Shown here: positions 1-9,799 of the stretch, piece after piece
Layout: every line of letters starts with the position of its first letter
Numbering within the stretch: the stretch's first letter is position 1
DNA from: Luteibaculum oceani
GTDB taxonomy: Bacteria > Bacteroidota > Bacteroidia > Flavobacteriales_D > Luteibaculaceae
Length of the DNA: 64,000 bases
Direction of reading: 5' to 3'
Assembly: GCF_007995015.1 (NCBI RefSeq)
Contig: NZ_VORB01000003.1
Location: forward strand, 243,087 to 307,086
Notes under the pieces: model-generated
What the model was told of the DNA's origin: nothing
Databases searched by the model: none
What the model saw: only the letters and a program-made list of their open reading frames with translations
Made by a program: the position numbers and the translations under genes

Positions 1-747
1 CATCAAGGGAATGGTAACCAAAATTTGACTCCATACATCGGGAGGTGTAATAATCGCCGAAAGTATAAGCACCACAACAAGCGCGTGCTTTCTATATTTT
101 TTCAAGAAAGCAGGAGTAACCAACCCGATCTTAGCTAAAAAGTAAACCACCACTGGTAGCTGAAAAACCAAACCATTGGCTAGGGTAACGGAGGTAATAG
201 TAGAGATAAAACTGGCCAAAGTAATCTGATTAACCACCTCACTACTAATACTATACGTTGCTAAAAACTGAATGGATAGTGGCGCAATAAGGTAGTAACC
301 AAACAAAACTCCAAAAATGAAAAGGAAGGAGGTATAGAATACAATTCCTCTACTCAGTTTTATTTCACGCTCTGTTAAACCTGGCGATATAAATTTCCAA
401 ACCTGGTAAAAAACATAGGGAAAAGAGACAATAAAACCAGCAATTAACGATACCACTATATGCGTGGTAAATTGCCCGGCCATATTAATATTCTGAATAT
501 TTAGCGTGTAGTCTGCCAGGCAAAAAGATGCCCCGAATCCAAGGTATTCCCCTATCCAGCAAAATGCTTTGTAGGTTAAGAAATCAGGAGATTTAGGAGC
601 AAGAATTACTTTATCGAAGATGAAATTCTTAGCCGAAAATGCAGCGATGGCACCCACAACTACTGCAATAGCAGCACGAATTAACCTCCACCTAAGCTCC
701 TCTAAATGCCCTAAAAAACTTAATTCCTTATCGTCGCGATCGGCCAT
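1..747 (-). CDS. tatC: Sec-independent protein translocase TatC (C-terminus cut by window edge)
   Basis: Core membrane subunit of the twin-arginine translocase, which binds signal peptides of folded proteins and passes them across the inner membrane. The reading frame is open for 249 codons from the ATG at 745-747 to the window edge, so roughly the last 20-30 residues are missing. Family marks: the N-terminal HLEELRWR motif at about residues 13-20, a FPYVFYQVWKFISPGL segment in the middle and the late ITPPD loop, with several strongly hydrophobic helices between. Its start overlaps the stop of the upstream kdsD-type gene by one base (TAATG), so the two are probably co-transcribed. Family assignment is firm; tatA/tatB are not in the window. 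Confidence 0.95.
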   Translation of the reverse strand, partial: MADRDDKELSFLGHLEELRWRLIRAAIAVVVGAIAAFSAKNFIFDKVILAPKSPDFLTYKAFCWIGEYLGFGASFCLADYTLNIQNINMAGQFTTHIVVSLIAGFIVSFPYVFYQVWKFISPGLTEREIKLSRGIVFYTSFLFIFGVLFGYYLIAPLSIQFLATYSISSEVVNQITLASFISTITSVTLANGLVFQLPVVVYFLAKIGLVTPAFLKKYRKHALVVVLILSAIITPPDVWSQILVTIPLM

Positions 748-1718
748 TAAAATATACCCTCTTTTAAAATGTCGTGAATGTGAATTAAGCCCACAAATTT
801 AGACGCTTTCCCTTCTACAACTACCAACTGGGTGATATTGTTATTCTCCATTATTTGAAATGCCTCGTAGGCCAGTTTATCTACCCCAACCTGCTTAGGA
901 TTTTCAGACATTATATCCAGTGCTTTTAAGGCATCTAGGTTATCAAACTTCTCCAGCATTCTACGGATATCACCATCGGTAATTATCCCCAATATTTCCG
1001 TTCCATCCATAACCACGGCTGCACCAAGGCGTTTGGCGGAAATTTCTAAAATCACTTCTTTCCACGAGGCATTTGGAGCCACAACAGGAGATTTTTCTCG
1101 ATCTAATATGTCCTCGACCTTTAGATAAAGTTTTTTACCTAAGGCTCCGCCTGGATGGTATTTAGCAAAGTCGGCCTTGCCGAAGCCTTTTAACTCCATC
1201 AGAGTTACTGCGAGGGCATCTCCCATTATTAATTGCGCGGCGGTGCTAGTTGTAGGAGCTAAATTATTGGGACAACTTTCTCTGCTCACCGTGGTATTAA
1301 GTAGTAAATCTGAATTTTTTGCTAAAAAGCCATCCAAATTTCCGGTCATGGCAATGGTAGTATTACCCATGGCTTTTAAATAAGGAAGTAAGACCTTTAT
1401 TTCAGGACTGTTTCCACTTTTAGAAATCAACATCACTAAATCCTTGGGCTGCACCATACCCAAATCGCCATGAATAGCGTCGGCTGCATGTAAAAATATC
1501 GCCGGAGTGCCTGTAGAATTTAGTGTTGCCACCAACTTCTGACCAATCAATGCAGATTTCCCTATTCCACTAATAACTAGCCTTCCTTCTGATTCCATAC
1601 AGGTTTTTACCACCTTTTCGAAATTGTCGTCTACAAAAGGCAAAAGTTTGTTAATCGATTCAGCAACCTGTTTAATTGCCCTTTTACCTAAGTTTTTAAT
1701 GTTGTTTTCTGAGTCCAT
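747..1718 (-). CDS. kdsD: Arabinose-5-phosphate isomerase, KpsF/GutQ family
   Basis: Interconverts ribulose-5-phosphate and arabinose-5-phosphate, the first step to KDO for lipopolysaccharide. The 323-residue protein has the standard layout: an N-terminal SIS sugar-isomerase domain (about residues 35-170) with the GIGKSALIGQK phosphosugar loop and the LHAADAIHGDLGM stretch, the KYHPGGALGKKL linker typical of KdsD/KpsF, then two CBS domains (about 205-320). Length matches the family. ATG start; the stop overlaps the tatC start by one base. An 8-mer CATCTTTG upstream is one base off the Bacteroidota -7 box. Function is inferred from family; a catabolic GutQ-type role is less likely without sugar-transport neighbours. 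Confidence 0.93.
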   Translation of the reverse strand: MDSENNIKNLGKRAIKQVAESINKLLPFVDDNFEKVVKTCMESEGRLVISGIGKSALIGQKLVATLNSTGTPAIFLHAADAIHGDLGMVQPKDLVMLISKSGNSPEIKVLLPYLKAMGNTTIAMTGNLDGFLAKNSDLLLNTTVSRESCPNNLAPTTSTAAQLIMGDALAVTLMELKGFGKADFAKYHPGGALGKKLYLKVEDILDREKSPVVAPNASWKEVILEISAKRLGAAVVMDGTEILGIITDGDIRRMLEKFDNLDALKALDIMSENPKQVGVDKLAYEAFQIMENNNITQLVVVEGKASKFVGLIHIHDILKEGIF

Positions 1719-1824
1719 CCCTAAAATTAGCTCCGCAAAGATGGAAATTTAGCTTCTAACAGGGAAAATGTCCTATCTTTAGTTTTTATAAATGAGTGTA
1801 TAGAGCTAAGAGCAGAAAGAATAC

Positions 1825-4008
1825 ATGATTACCAAGACCAACACACCAAAAGAAGCCCTCAAAACATTTTTCGGATTCGATTCATTTAAAGGACGACAGG
1901 AATTAATTGTTAAAAATGTCCTTGAAGGAAATCACACCTTTGTTATCATGCCAACTGGTGGTGGTAAATCACTCTGTTACCAACTGCCTGCACTTATGAG
2001 CGAAGGTTGTGCCATTGTGGTATCGCCTCTTATAGCACTAATGAAAAACCAGGTGGATTCCATTAGAGGGTTTAGTGAAAGTGAAAGCGTTGCACACGTT
2101 CTTAATTCCTCCCTCAACAAAACTGAAACCGCACGAGTACTTTCAGACATTAGAGCAGGGCACACCAAGCTACTTTTTGTTGCTCCTGAATCGCTGATCA
2201 AACAAGATTACATCGATTTTCTTCGAGAAACTAAAATTGCCTTTTTCGCAATTGACGAAGCGCACTGTATAAGTGAATGGGGACACGATTTTAGACCTGA
2301 ATACCGAAGATTAAGAACCATTATTGAGAAAATTGGAAACGTTCCAATTATAGCTCTAACCGCAACGGCAACCCCAAAAGTTAGCCAAGACATACAGAAA
2401 ACGCTCGGAATGGGCGATGCGGTTCAGTTTAAAGATTCTTTCAACCGTGAAAATCTTTTCTACGAAGTTAGACCCAAGCAAAATGCTATGAAGCAAATTA
2501 TCCGCTTCATAAAGGATAGACCCAACAAATCGGGTATTATATACTGTTTGAGTAGAAAAAAGGTTGAAGAAATAGCACAAACCCTTCAAATAAATGGCAT
2601 TAAAGCGCTTCCTTATCATGCCGGATTAGAAGCTCAATTGCGAGCTAAAACTCAGGACGACTTCCTCATGGAAGAGGTGGATGTTATCGTGGCAACCATT
2701 GCTTTTGGAATGGGAATTGACAAACCAGATGTTCGCTATGTAATCCACCACGATATTCCAAAAAGCTTAGAAGGATATTACCAGGAAACAGGAAGAGCGG
2801 GAAGAGACGGTGGCGAAGGACACTGTCTAGCGTTCTACTCATATAAAGACATAGAAAAACTCGAAAAATTCCTACACAACAAACAGGTTGCTGAAAAGGA
2901 GGTTGGAAAACAACTGCTTCAAGAAATGGTATCCTATGCCGAAACCTCTGTGTGTAGGAGAAAATACATCCTCCACTACTTTGGCGAGGTGTTCGATGAG
3001 GCGAAATGCAACAAAAAGTGCGACAATTGTAAAAATCCTCGAGAGAGAATTGATGGCACACAGGATGTAGTGCTATTACTGAAAGCTATTGAAAGTCTGA
3101 ATGAGAATTTTAAGGCACCTTATATAGTTTCCTTGCTTCTAGGAGATTCATCAACCGAAATTCAGAAGTATAAAGGAGACAAAAATGAGTTCTTTGGAAA
3201 AGGTACGCACCGAGACGAAAAATACTGGAATGCTGCAATAAGACAATCCATTTTAAAGCGATTGCTTATTAAGGAAATAGAGTCATACGGAGTAATAAAA
3301 ATCAGTGAAAAGGGCCACCAATTCATGGTTAAACCAGAAAAAGTGGAAATCTTAAAAGAACACGATTACTCCGATCTTGAAACAGATATTGAGACCAATA
3401 GTAACACCGGAGCTGCCGTAGACGAGAACCTAATGAAAATGCTCAAGGATCTTCGTAGAAAAGTAGCCAAGGAAAAAGGGGTGCCACCATTCGTTATTTT
3501 CCAAGATCCAAGCCTTGAGGAAATGGCTAGTCAATATCCAATTTCGAAAGACGATATGCTGAATATCGGTGGCGTTGGAGAAGGTAAGGTTAAAAAATAT
3601 GGTAAGCCCTTTATGCAACTTATCGAGCGTTATGTTGAGGAAAATGAAATAGAACGCCCCGATGAATTTGTAATGCGTAACGTAGCTAATCCTTCGGGTA
3701 AAAAAGTACAATTAGTACTTAAAATCGATCAAAAAATTCCTTTTGAGGACATTGCCAAAAGCAGAAATCAAACGCTAGATCAACTTCTTGACGAGATAGA
3801 AGGAATAGTATTTGCAGGAACCAAGCTAAACATCGATTACTACCTCGAAGAGGAGTTGGATGAGGACATCATTGAAGAAATTTACGACTACTTCCTCGAG
3901 GCCGAAAGCGATGATTTAGATGAAGCTTATGAAGAATTCGAAGGAGATTATACCGAAGAGGAAATCCGCTTGGTTCGAATAAAATTCATGAGTGAAATGG
4001 CCCACTAA
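1825..4008 (+). CDS. recQ: ATP-dependent DNA helicase RecQ
   Basis: 3'-5' superfamily 2 DNA helicase for recombination and fork repair. Visible in order: Walker A MPTGGGKSLCYQ (about residue 41), the DEAH box in IDEAHCISEWGHDFRPEYR, helicase C-terminal motifs including the QETGRAGRDG motif VI, a RecQ zinc-binding segment (CRRKYILHYFGE then CNKKCDNC), a winged-helix region and an HRDC domain (LRRKVAKEKGVPPFVIF). After that comes an extra acidic tail of about 100 residues (helix-turn-helix-like, then a Glu/Asp-rich end), making it 727 residues against about 610 in E. coli. Longer RecQ proteins like this are usual in Bacteroidota. Divergent from the kdsD-type gene. Confidence 0.97.
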   Translation: MITKTNTPKEALKTFFGFDSFKGRQELIVKNVLEGNHTFVIMPTGGGKSLCYQLPALMSEGCAIVVSPLIALMKNQVDSIRGFSESESVAHVLNSSLNKTETARVLSDIRAGHTKLLFVAPESLIKQDYIDFLRETKIAFFAIDEAHCISEWGHDFRPEYRRLRTIIEKIGNVPIIALTATATPKVSQDIQKTLGMGDAVQFKDSFNRENLFYEVRPKQNAMKQIIRFIKDRPNKSGIIYCLSRKKVEEIAQTLQINGIKALPYHAGLEAQLRAKTQDDFLMEEVDVIVATIAFGMGIDKPDVRYVIHHDIPKSLEGYYQETGRAGRDGGEGHCLAFYSYKDIEKLEKFLHNKQVAEKEVGKQLLQEMVSYAETSVCRRKYILHYFGEVFDEAKCNKKCDNCKNPRERIDGTQDVVLLLKAIESLNENFKAPYIVSLLLGDSSTEIQKYKGDKNEFFGKGTHRDEKYWNAAIRQSILKRLLIKEIESYGVIKISEKGHQFMVKPEKVEILKEHDYSDLETDIETNSNTGAAVDENLMKMLKDLRRKVAKEKGVPPFVIFQDPSLEEMASQYPISKDDMLNIGGVGEGKVKKYGKPFMQLIERYVEENEIERPDEFVMRNVANPSGKKVQLVLKIDQKIPFEDIAKSRNQTLDQLLDEIEGIVFAGTKLNIDYYLEEELDEDIIEEIYDYFLEAESDDLDEAYEEFEGDYTEEEIRLVRIKFMSEMAH

Positions 4009-4012
4009 GACT

Positions 4013-4240
4013 ATGAAGAAAATGACTTGCAAAGAATTGGGTGGTGCCTGTGATGTAACCTTTCATGCAAACACCTTTGCTGAAATGGCTGCACAAAGTA
4101 AAAAACACAGTGTAGCCATGATAAAGAAAGGAGATACTGCCCACATTCAAGCAATGCAAGAAATGCAAACCATGATGCAAGATCCAGATCAAATAGCGGC
4201 CTGGATGACAGAAAAAGAAGACTTGTTCAACAACCTGTAA
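4013..4240 (+). CDS. DUF1059-family small protein
   Basis: A 75-residue soluble protein beginning MKKMTCKELGGACD, with two cysteines near the N-terminus (the TCKELGGACD motif), a middle FHANTFAEMAAQSKKH helix and a Met/Gln-rich C-terminal half. This is the DUF1059 pattern, whose function is unknown. I chose the ATG at 4013, four bases after the recQ stop; a longer frame from 3992 would overlap recQ and lacks family support. Close spacing suggests it is read from the recQ transcript. No transmembrane segment. Confidence 0.8.
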   Translation: MKKMTCKELGGACDVTFHANTFAEMAAQSKKHSVAMIKKGDTAHIQAMQEMQTMMQDPDQIAAWMTEKEDLFNNL

Positions 4241-4243
4241 AGA

Positions 4244-5422
4244 CTATTCTGATAAATAGCGGTAAGCTAAATAGGCCATGGTGGCCATACCTGTTTGCAG
4301 GGCTTTAGGATCTATATCAAACTTAGGGTGGTGCACTGAATTAACAATCCCTAAGTCCTCATTTCTTACTCCCAACCGATAAAAACTTGCCGGAACATGC
4401 TGACTGTAATAACTGAAGTCTTCAGCTGTCATACGCATTCCTAATTCTACCACATTTTCTTCTCCCAATAATTCTCTGGCCCAATGTTGAGATTTGTGCG
4501 TAAAATCTTCATCATTTTTAAGAAATGGATAGCCAACATCTATTTTCACATTGGCTTTAGCACCAAATGATGCTGCAATACCCTCGGCCTGTCGCTTAAT
4601 AAGCTCATGGGCCTCTTTTCTCCATTCCTCATTAAAGGTTCTAAAAGTTCCAGCTAAATAAACCTTGCTAGGTATTACATTGGTAGCTCCATCCGCCTGA
4701 AACTTACCAAAAGACAGTACGGTAGGAATGGTGGCATCGGCCTTTCTGCTCACAATATTTTGGAGTGCAACTACTATCTGACTTGCAATGTATACCGAAT
4801 CTACGGCCTTGTGAGGCAAAGCTCCATGCCCTCCCTTACCTTCTATTTCGATGTAAATTTCATCGCAAGAGGCCATGTACATCCCAGAGCGAAACCCTAC
4901 TTTTCCCTGTTCCAATTCAGGATAAACGTGTTGCCCAATGATTCCATCTACTTTAGGATCCTCCAGAACTCCTTCTTTAATTAACATGGATGCACCACCT
5001 GGATTTTTCTCCTCGCCAGGCTGGAAAATAAACCGAACTTGACCCGGTAAATCTTTTATCACAGACAAAATAGCCAACGCACCAATTAAGCATGAACTGT
5101 GCACATCATGACCACAAGCATGCATTACACCAGGGTTGCACGATTTATAAGGGACATCGTTTTCTTCTGTAATTGGGAGCGCATCGATATCCGCTCTTAA
5201 AGCAAGGTGTTTCCCACCTGATCCTATTCTTCCAACAATTCCGGTATCCGCCCAATTGCGCTCGAACTTCAATTTTAATTCGGTTAATCGCTCGGCAATA
5301 AAATCTGAGGTATTATACTCTTTAAAAGATAACTCAGGATTGGCATGCAAATGCTCCCTTATACTTTTAATAAAGGGATATAGTTCTACTGCTTTATCGT
5401 GAAAAAATTGAGTGGAAAGCAT
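4244..5422 (-). CDS. M20-family amidohydrolase (N-acyl-amino-acid / hippurate hydrolase type)
   Basis: Zinc-dependent peptidase-family enzyme that probably hydrolyses N-acyl amino acids to fatty or aromatic acid plus amino acid. The 392-residue protein shows the M20D metal-site signature HACGHDVHSS (about residues 102-111), a GEEKNPGGA stretch with the catalytic glutamates, a dimerisation-domain GKGGHGALPH motif near 195-204, and the C-terminal MTAEDFSYY motif. No signal peptide, so probably cytoplasmic. Its ATG overlaps the stop of the upstream TauE-like gene by one base, implying one transcript. The exact substrate cannot be read from sequence; IAA-amino-acid hydrolase-like is the closest subfamily. 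Confidence 0.9.
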   Translation of the reverse strand: MLSTQFFHDKAVELYPFIKSIREHLHANPELSFKEYNTSDFIAERLTELKLKFERNWADTGIVGRIGSGGKHLALRADIDALPITEENDVPYKSCNPGVMHACGHDVHSSCLIGALAILSVIKDLPGQVRFIFQPGEEKNPGGASMLIKEGVLEDPKVDGIIGQHVYPELEQGKVGFRSGMYMASCDEIYIEIEGKGGHGALPHKAVDSVYIASQIVVALQNIVSRKADATIPTVLSFGKFQADGATNVIPSKVYLAGTFRTFNEEWRKEAHELIKRQAEGIAASFGAKANVKIDVGYPFLKNDEDFTHKSQHWARELLGEENVVELGMRMTAEDFSYYSQHVPASFYRLGVRNEDLGIVNSVHHPKFDIDPKALQTGMATMAYLAYRYLSE

Positions 5423-5790
5423 TACTTTGAAAAGATCATTTTAAGGGCAACCAATAACATAAATACACCAAATATCCGCTTTACCTTTTGAGGAGATAAA
5501 GCCAAAGAAAGTTTAGACCCTAAATATCCACCCAATACAAAGCACACGGCAATTACAAGTGCATATTTCCAGTTTACACTGTCTGCTTTATAATAATTAT
5601 ACACAGCCATTATTCCTATTGGAGGTAACATAAGCGCCAAGCTAGTTCCCTGTGCTTGATGTTGGGTTAACCCCAAAAGAAACACAAGGGCTGGAACAAT
5701 TAATATTCCACCACCAATTCCAACAAACCCACTTAAAATACCTGCAACTACTCCTATAAGAGCAAGAATAACTATCGTGTATAAAGACAT
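5422..5790 (-). CDS. TauE/SafE-family membrane permease, half-size
   Basis: Integral inner-membrane protein of the TauE/SafE superfamily (sulfite/organosulfonate exporters, DUF81). At 122 residues it carries one repeat only: about four hydrophobic helices with the family loop GILSGFVGIGGGILIVPAL near residues 18-36 and TQHQAQGTSLALMLPP after it. Typical members have two such repeats in about 250 residues, so this form probably works as a homodimer. Both ends look intact, so a truncated pseudogene is unlikely. It is followed directly by the M20 hydrolase; the substrate is unknown. Confidence 0.85.
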   Translation of the reverse strand: MSLYTIVILALIGVVAGILSGFVGIGGGILIVPALVFLLGLTQHQAQGTSLALMLPPIGIMAVYNYYKADSVNWKYALVIAVCFVLGGYLGSKLSLALSPQKVKRIFGVFMLLVALKMIFSK

Positions 5791-5799
5791 GAAATACGA

Positions 5800-8700
5800 T
5801 TAAAAGTCGAGGCCTAAAGATAGATAAAACTGTCGGGGTTGGGTTTTACCATCCAATACACCCCAAGCCCAGTCGGCTCTTAAATAATAACCCCAAATTC
5901 TACCTCTAAATCCAAATCCATAGCCCCCTACAATCGGGTTAACTCTTTTATTAATTCTAATGGTTAGCGGATTCTGCCTAATGATTTTTGTATTAAAAGT
6001 ATTCTCATCGGAAAATGGGTTTGCACCCACCCACGCCGTTCCTGCATCGGCGAATAAAACGGATTGGAAAGATTCTAAAAATTCACTTTTTAGCGGTCTT
6101 TTAATCAGATATTTAAATAAGGGAACACGTACCTCAGAATTAATCATTGCAAAACTGTTCCCGTTTCTAATGTTGCGGTTAAAACCGCGCATTGGGGTAA
6201 TGGCAGATTGATAGAAAAATTCGGTCAGATCTGGAAATGGGGTTTCTTCTGTAGTAGGCAAAATCATCCATCGATCTAATCCTCCCATCATATACAACAC
6301 CTTTCTTCCTCCGCCAGTGGTACTTGCTGAAAGTCTATTTGCCCAAATAATAGTCTTGTGTAGCGGTTGATAATGTCTCAAATCCAGACCTATCACACGC
6401 GTTTGGCCATTGCTATTTTCTGGATCTGAATAAAACTCAACAAAGGCCTTGGCTCTGAATCCACTGTATAAATTGGTTCCAAGATTAAGTGAGTTATCGA
6501 ACACCGACTCTAACTTAACTCCCGCCTGATATCTATATTCATTTGGAATAGCCAGGGTGTTAAAATCTCTAGCGAGCACAACTCCCCTATCTACCCTAAC
6601 CGTTGGCACACCACTTACCGAAAAAACCTCGTTAATGGGCCATTTTAAAGCATACTGTACAGAATGAGTGGTGGTTCTAAATACGTCTCCCTGAATGTTA
6701 TCTAGAGAGATTTGAACCCCTTGTTTTTGGTAGGTTAAGGTTTTATCTAACCTTTTTTTTCTATTGCTAACACTAAAAATATAGTCATGGTTGTTAAGAC
6801 TGAACGAGAATCTTACCCCACCAGAAATTTTATAATCCTCAAAAAGATCTGTTGCACTTAAGCTCAGAAAGGCTCCCAATCCTGGGTTCAATGTATTGGG
6901 ACCACTTAGTAGTTGGTAAAAGTTGTTTTGGAAATTATTATCCACCTGTGTTTGCACCACGTCGTACGCAAAATTTAGGCGGTAATTTCTGCGCTGAGGT
7001 AAAACAAAGCCCGTACTGTCCTTTATTCCCAAGATATTATTTCGAAGTTTGTCTTGCGACTCCTTTTCTTTCTTTTTAGACTCTTCATCAGAAAAAACGT
7101 AATTATCGAAGTCTATACCTCCATCATCCTTCCTTTTAGCTGGAATAGCATTATTGGTTTCTGGGACATTATCTTCGTAGGGGTTGGAATAGTCTTTTTC
7201 TAATTCCGAATTGGGGATTTTTTCTTTGGCATTTTCCATGGCCTCACTATCAAGCCCCATGAAATCAACCTTCTTTATACTTTTCAGCGATAGCAGCTTA
7301 AGCTCAGCCAATGAAACCACTGAATCTTCTGTCAGTTTTCCCTCATAAAATTCAAACTCGCCATCTCTAAAAGTCAGATATTGATACTTATCCGAATTAA
7401 TTTGAACAGAGTAATCTATTATGTTTCGCCTAAGATTACTTAGCGGGTATTGGCTGGCAAAATATTGATAGTGTATTGCAGTATCTACTCTCAAAATGGT
7501 ACTATCGTATTTGGCATAAAAGCGATTTATAACCCCTGCTTGGTCGCTCAGGAAAGTGTATTTATTGCTACCGTATTCAAAGGCATCCAGCTCATCGTAC
7601 CCTGGGGTAAAGGTAATTTGCTCCAAACTACCCTGCCCTTCGTCTTTTAGATGATACACATAAATATCGAAGTTCCCTGTATAGGTTGAATCTTTCTTGT
7701 TGTATCCCAACTGGGTATTCGTTCTATTGGATGAAAAAACTATTGCCTCATCATTCTGAATAAATCTTGGATTTAGATCATCAAAAAGATCATTCGTTAA
7801 CTTTTCGTGCCTATTTCCAATTACATAATACTTGTAGAGGTTGGTCTTTCCGTTTTGAGTGGCACTAAAAACCATCAATTTCCCGCTATTGGAAAAGTCC
7901 ATATCCAGGATGTTGTCAATGGCAAAAATCTCTTTTCGATTAGACTTCCCATCCGTTAGAGAATACAAATTCAGATATAATTTTCCCCTTATGTATTCTG
8001 TATATGCCAATATTTTCCCATTGGGATGCCAACAAATAATTGGATGGGAATTATCAATAATCCTATTGATTTTATGAGAACCCTTTACAATCTTTTTCCT
8101 CTTTCCTGTTTTTAGGTCTTTAACGTAAATTCTATACTGCCCTAAAATGTTGGTAGCGTATGCCAATTTATCAGCTTTGGGACTGAGTCTAGCGTGGGTA
8201 ACGTTTTGATTACGCCCAATCTTAACGTCTATTTTCTTCTGTTTAGGATCCTTTCTAGCAGACTCGTCTTCCTTAAATTTTTCTTGGAAAAACTCCATGT
8301 GCTCAAGGGAAAGTAAATCCAAATCCATCCCCAACACATACATAAACCCGGTTTCTATACTCCTACTTAATCGGGTCATGTACAAAATATTTGCAATAAC
8401 CTGTTCACCGTAAGTTCGGGCTATGTAATACCATATGGAGTGTCCAGCATACTTAGCTTCATCACCAGTTAGTCTATTAAAATATTCGTACCTACCACTA
8501 AGAACCCCATCCTTCACAGAGTTTTCTATTTCGGTATTCCAGCCCTTACTTAGGTATGAAACCAAACCCTTTCTATACCACTCGGGCATACTTAGAAAGG
8601 TAGAACTCCTTACCATTTCGGTAATATCTCCTCCATACATTAACTGGTTGAGAATAACTTCTGCAATTCCAGAACGGATTTGAGCATCTAGTTTTTCGTG

Positions 8701-9093
8701 GGTTCCTTCGTAAAAAACAAACACTTTATTTCCGACAATTCGGGTTGTTCCCCCAACATTATTATTGGAATTGGCATCTATACCAATGTTTGACTGCTTA
8801 AAATCTGAATAGGATTTATAAACAATAAACTGGACTTTATCTTCCAATGGGAAATCCAATCTACTTTCCATTTCCGGCATTATTTCCAATGCCCTTTTGG
8901 ATACGTAGGCTGCCAAACCCTCCCCTTCCTTATAGAAATAAACATTGAAATACTTGTACCGGTAGTACTGCCAGAAGAATTCTTGATACTGCACTCTATT
9001 CTTCCCAAAAGACTGGTCACTTCCGGAATAAAATTGACCTTGAACCCCTGTAATAAGTCCTAAAAAAATGAATATTAGTAGTCGCAGTTTCAT
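5800..9093 (-). CDS. Exported TolB-like beta-propeller / surface-antigen barrel protein
   Basis: Large protein (about 1,097 residues) with a signal peptide (MKLRLLIFIFLGLITGVQG, cut before QFYSG). The first 270 residues resemble a gluzincin-type peptidase region without a clear HExxH. Residues about 290-560 contain WD40/TolB-like propeller blades (for example KLAYATNILGQYRIYVKDL, EAIVFSSNRTN). A charged linker (about 620-700) leads to a C-terminal region of about 380 residues rich in alternating aromatic strands that ends in a Phe (FYLSLGLDF), typical of an outer-membrane beta-barrel. I chose ATG at 9093; a GTG two codons earlier is possible. Specific function unknown; such propeller-barrel fusions are common in Bacteroidota. 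Confidence 0.75.
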   Translation of the reverse strand: MKLRLLIFIFLGLITGVQGQFYSGSDQSFGKNRVQYQEFFWQYYRYKYFNVYFYKEGEGLAAYVSKRALEIMPEMESRLDFPLEDKVQFIVYKSYSDFKQSNIGIDANSNNNVGGTTRIVGNKVFVFYEGTHEKLDAQIRSGIAEVILNQLMYGGDITEMVRSSTFLSMPEWYRKGLVSYLSKGWNTEIENSVKDGVLSGRYEYFNRLTGDEAKYAGHSIWYYIARTYGEQVIANILYMTRLSRSIETGFMYVLGMDLDLLSLEHMEFFQEKFKEDESARKDPKQKKIDVKIGRNQNVTHARLSPKADKLAYATNILGQYRIYVKDLKTGKRKKIVKGSHKINRIIDNSHPIICWHPNGKILAYTEYIRGKLYLNLYSLTDGKSNRKEIFAIDNILDMDFSNSGKLMVFSATQNGKTNLYKYYVIGNRHEKLTNDLFDDLNPRFIQNDEAIVFSSNRTNTQLGYNKKDSTYTGNFDIYVYHLKDEGQGSLEQITFTPGYDELDAFEYGSNKYTFLSDQAGVINRFYAKYDSTILRVDTAIHYQYFASQYPLSNLRRNIIDYSVQINSDKYQYLTFRDGEFEFYEGKLTEDSVVSLAELKLLSLKSIKKVDFMGLDSEAMENAKEKIPNSELEKDYSNPYEDNVPETNNAIPAKRKDDGGIDFDNYVFSDEESKKKEKESQDKLRNNILGIKDSTGFVLPQRRNYRLNFAYDVVQTQVDNNFQNNFYQLLSGPNTLNPGLGAFLSLSATDLFEDYKISGGVRFSFSLNNHDYIFSVSNRKKRLDKTLTYQKQGVQISLDNIQGDVFRTTTHSVQYALKWPINEVFSVSGVPTVRVDRGVVLARDFNTLAIPNEYRYQAGVKLESVFDNSLNLGTNLYSGFRAKAFVEFYSDPENSNGQTRVIGLDLRHYQPLHKTIIWANRLSASTTGGGRKVLYMMGGLDRWMILPTTEETPFPDLTEFFYQSAITPMRGFNRNIRNGNSFAMINSEVRVPLFKYLIKRPLKSEFLESFQSVLFADAGTAWVGANPFSDENTFNTKIIRQNPLTIRINKRVNPIVGGYGFGFRGRIWGYYLRADWAWGVLDGKTQPRQFYLSLGLDF

Positions 9094-9166
9094 TTGCACC
9101 TAAAAGTAAGAATATTTGCATCGCGCCTTTTTAAATTAAGGCATTTCAACAAAAATTAAAGATCAC

Positions 9167-9799
9167 ATGCACATCGAGAAATTTACATTTAACCCATTTC
9201 AAGAAAACACATATGTGCTTAGCCATAACAACAAAGCAATAGTTTTTGATCCCGGTTGTTTTAACGCCGCAGAACAAAAAATTCTAACAGACTATCTAGA
9301 AAGTAACGAATTAGAATTGGTTGGATTGTGGGCTACCCACTGCCATCTCGACCATGTATTTGGTGCAGAGGCACTTATGGACAAGTATAAACTTCCGTTT
9401 TGCATTCCCGAAAAGGATGTATTCACTTACGAAATGGCTCCAAAATCTGCAGCATTTTTTGGAATCCCCGACTTTCAAGTACCTGAGGCAGATGCATCCA
9501 TTAAACCGGGTCAATATCAGTTCCAGGGAATAAACTACGAAATCCGCTTTACCCCAGGACATAGTGTTGGACACGTAGTTTTTGTTTTTCACGAGCAAAA
9601 AATGGTTATCGCCGGAGATGTGTTATTTGATGGCAGTATTGGGAGAACCGACCTTCCAGGGGGTGATTTCGACACCCTGGCCACCAGTATTAAAACACAA
9701 TTGTACACCCTTCCAGATGACTATACAGTATACTGCGGGCACGGTCCAGAAACAACTATAGGGAAAGAAAAAAGCACTAACCCATTCGTTAGTGCTTAG
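9167..9799 (+). CDS. MBL-fold metallo-hydrolase (glyoxalase II-like)
   Basis: Zinc hydrolase of the metallo-beta-lactamase fold, 210 residues. Metal ligands are visible: THCHLDHVFG (HxHxDH motif, about residue 57), the histidine of GHSVGHVV, AGDVLFDGSIGRTDLPGGD and the C-terminal CGHGPETTIGKE. This pattern fits the YcbL/hydroxyacylglutathione-hydrolase-like group that lacks the longer C-terminal GloB helices. The natural substrate is probably a thioester such as a glutathione- or bacillithiol-type adduct, but that is inference. The last codons lie inside a terminator hairpin shared with the convergent gene downstream. Confidence 0.9.
   Translation: MHIEKFTFNPFQENTYVLSHNNKAIVFDPGCFNAAEQKILTDYLESNELELVGLWATHCHLDHVFGAEALMDKYKLPFCIPEKDVFTYEMAPKSAAFFGIPDFQVPEADASIKPGQYQFQGINYEIRFTPGHSVGHVVFVFHEQKMVIAGDVLFDGSIGRTDLPGGDFDTLATSIKTQLYTLPDDYTVYCGHGPETTIGKEKSTNPFVSA

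Noticed and set aside
2684..3061. Antisense frame within recQ
   Set aside because: No family, overlaps a certain gene; shadow of the coding frame. Other frames opposite gcvP, rng, mfd, serS and the adhesin were rejected for the same reason.
5422..5790. TauE-like gene as a truncated pseudogene
   Set aside because: Start, stop and four-helix repeat are intact and translation is coupled to the next gene; single-repeat members exist.
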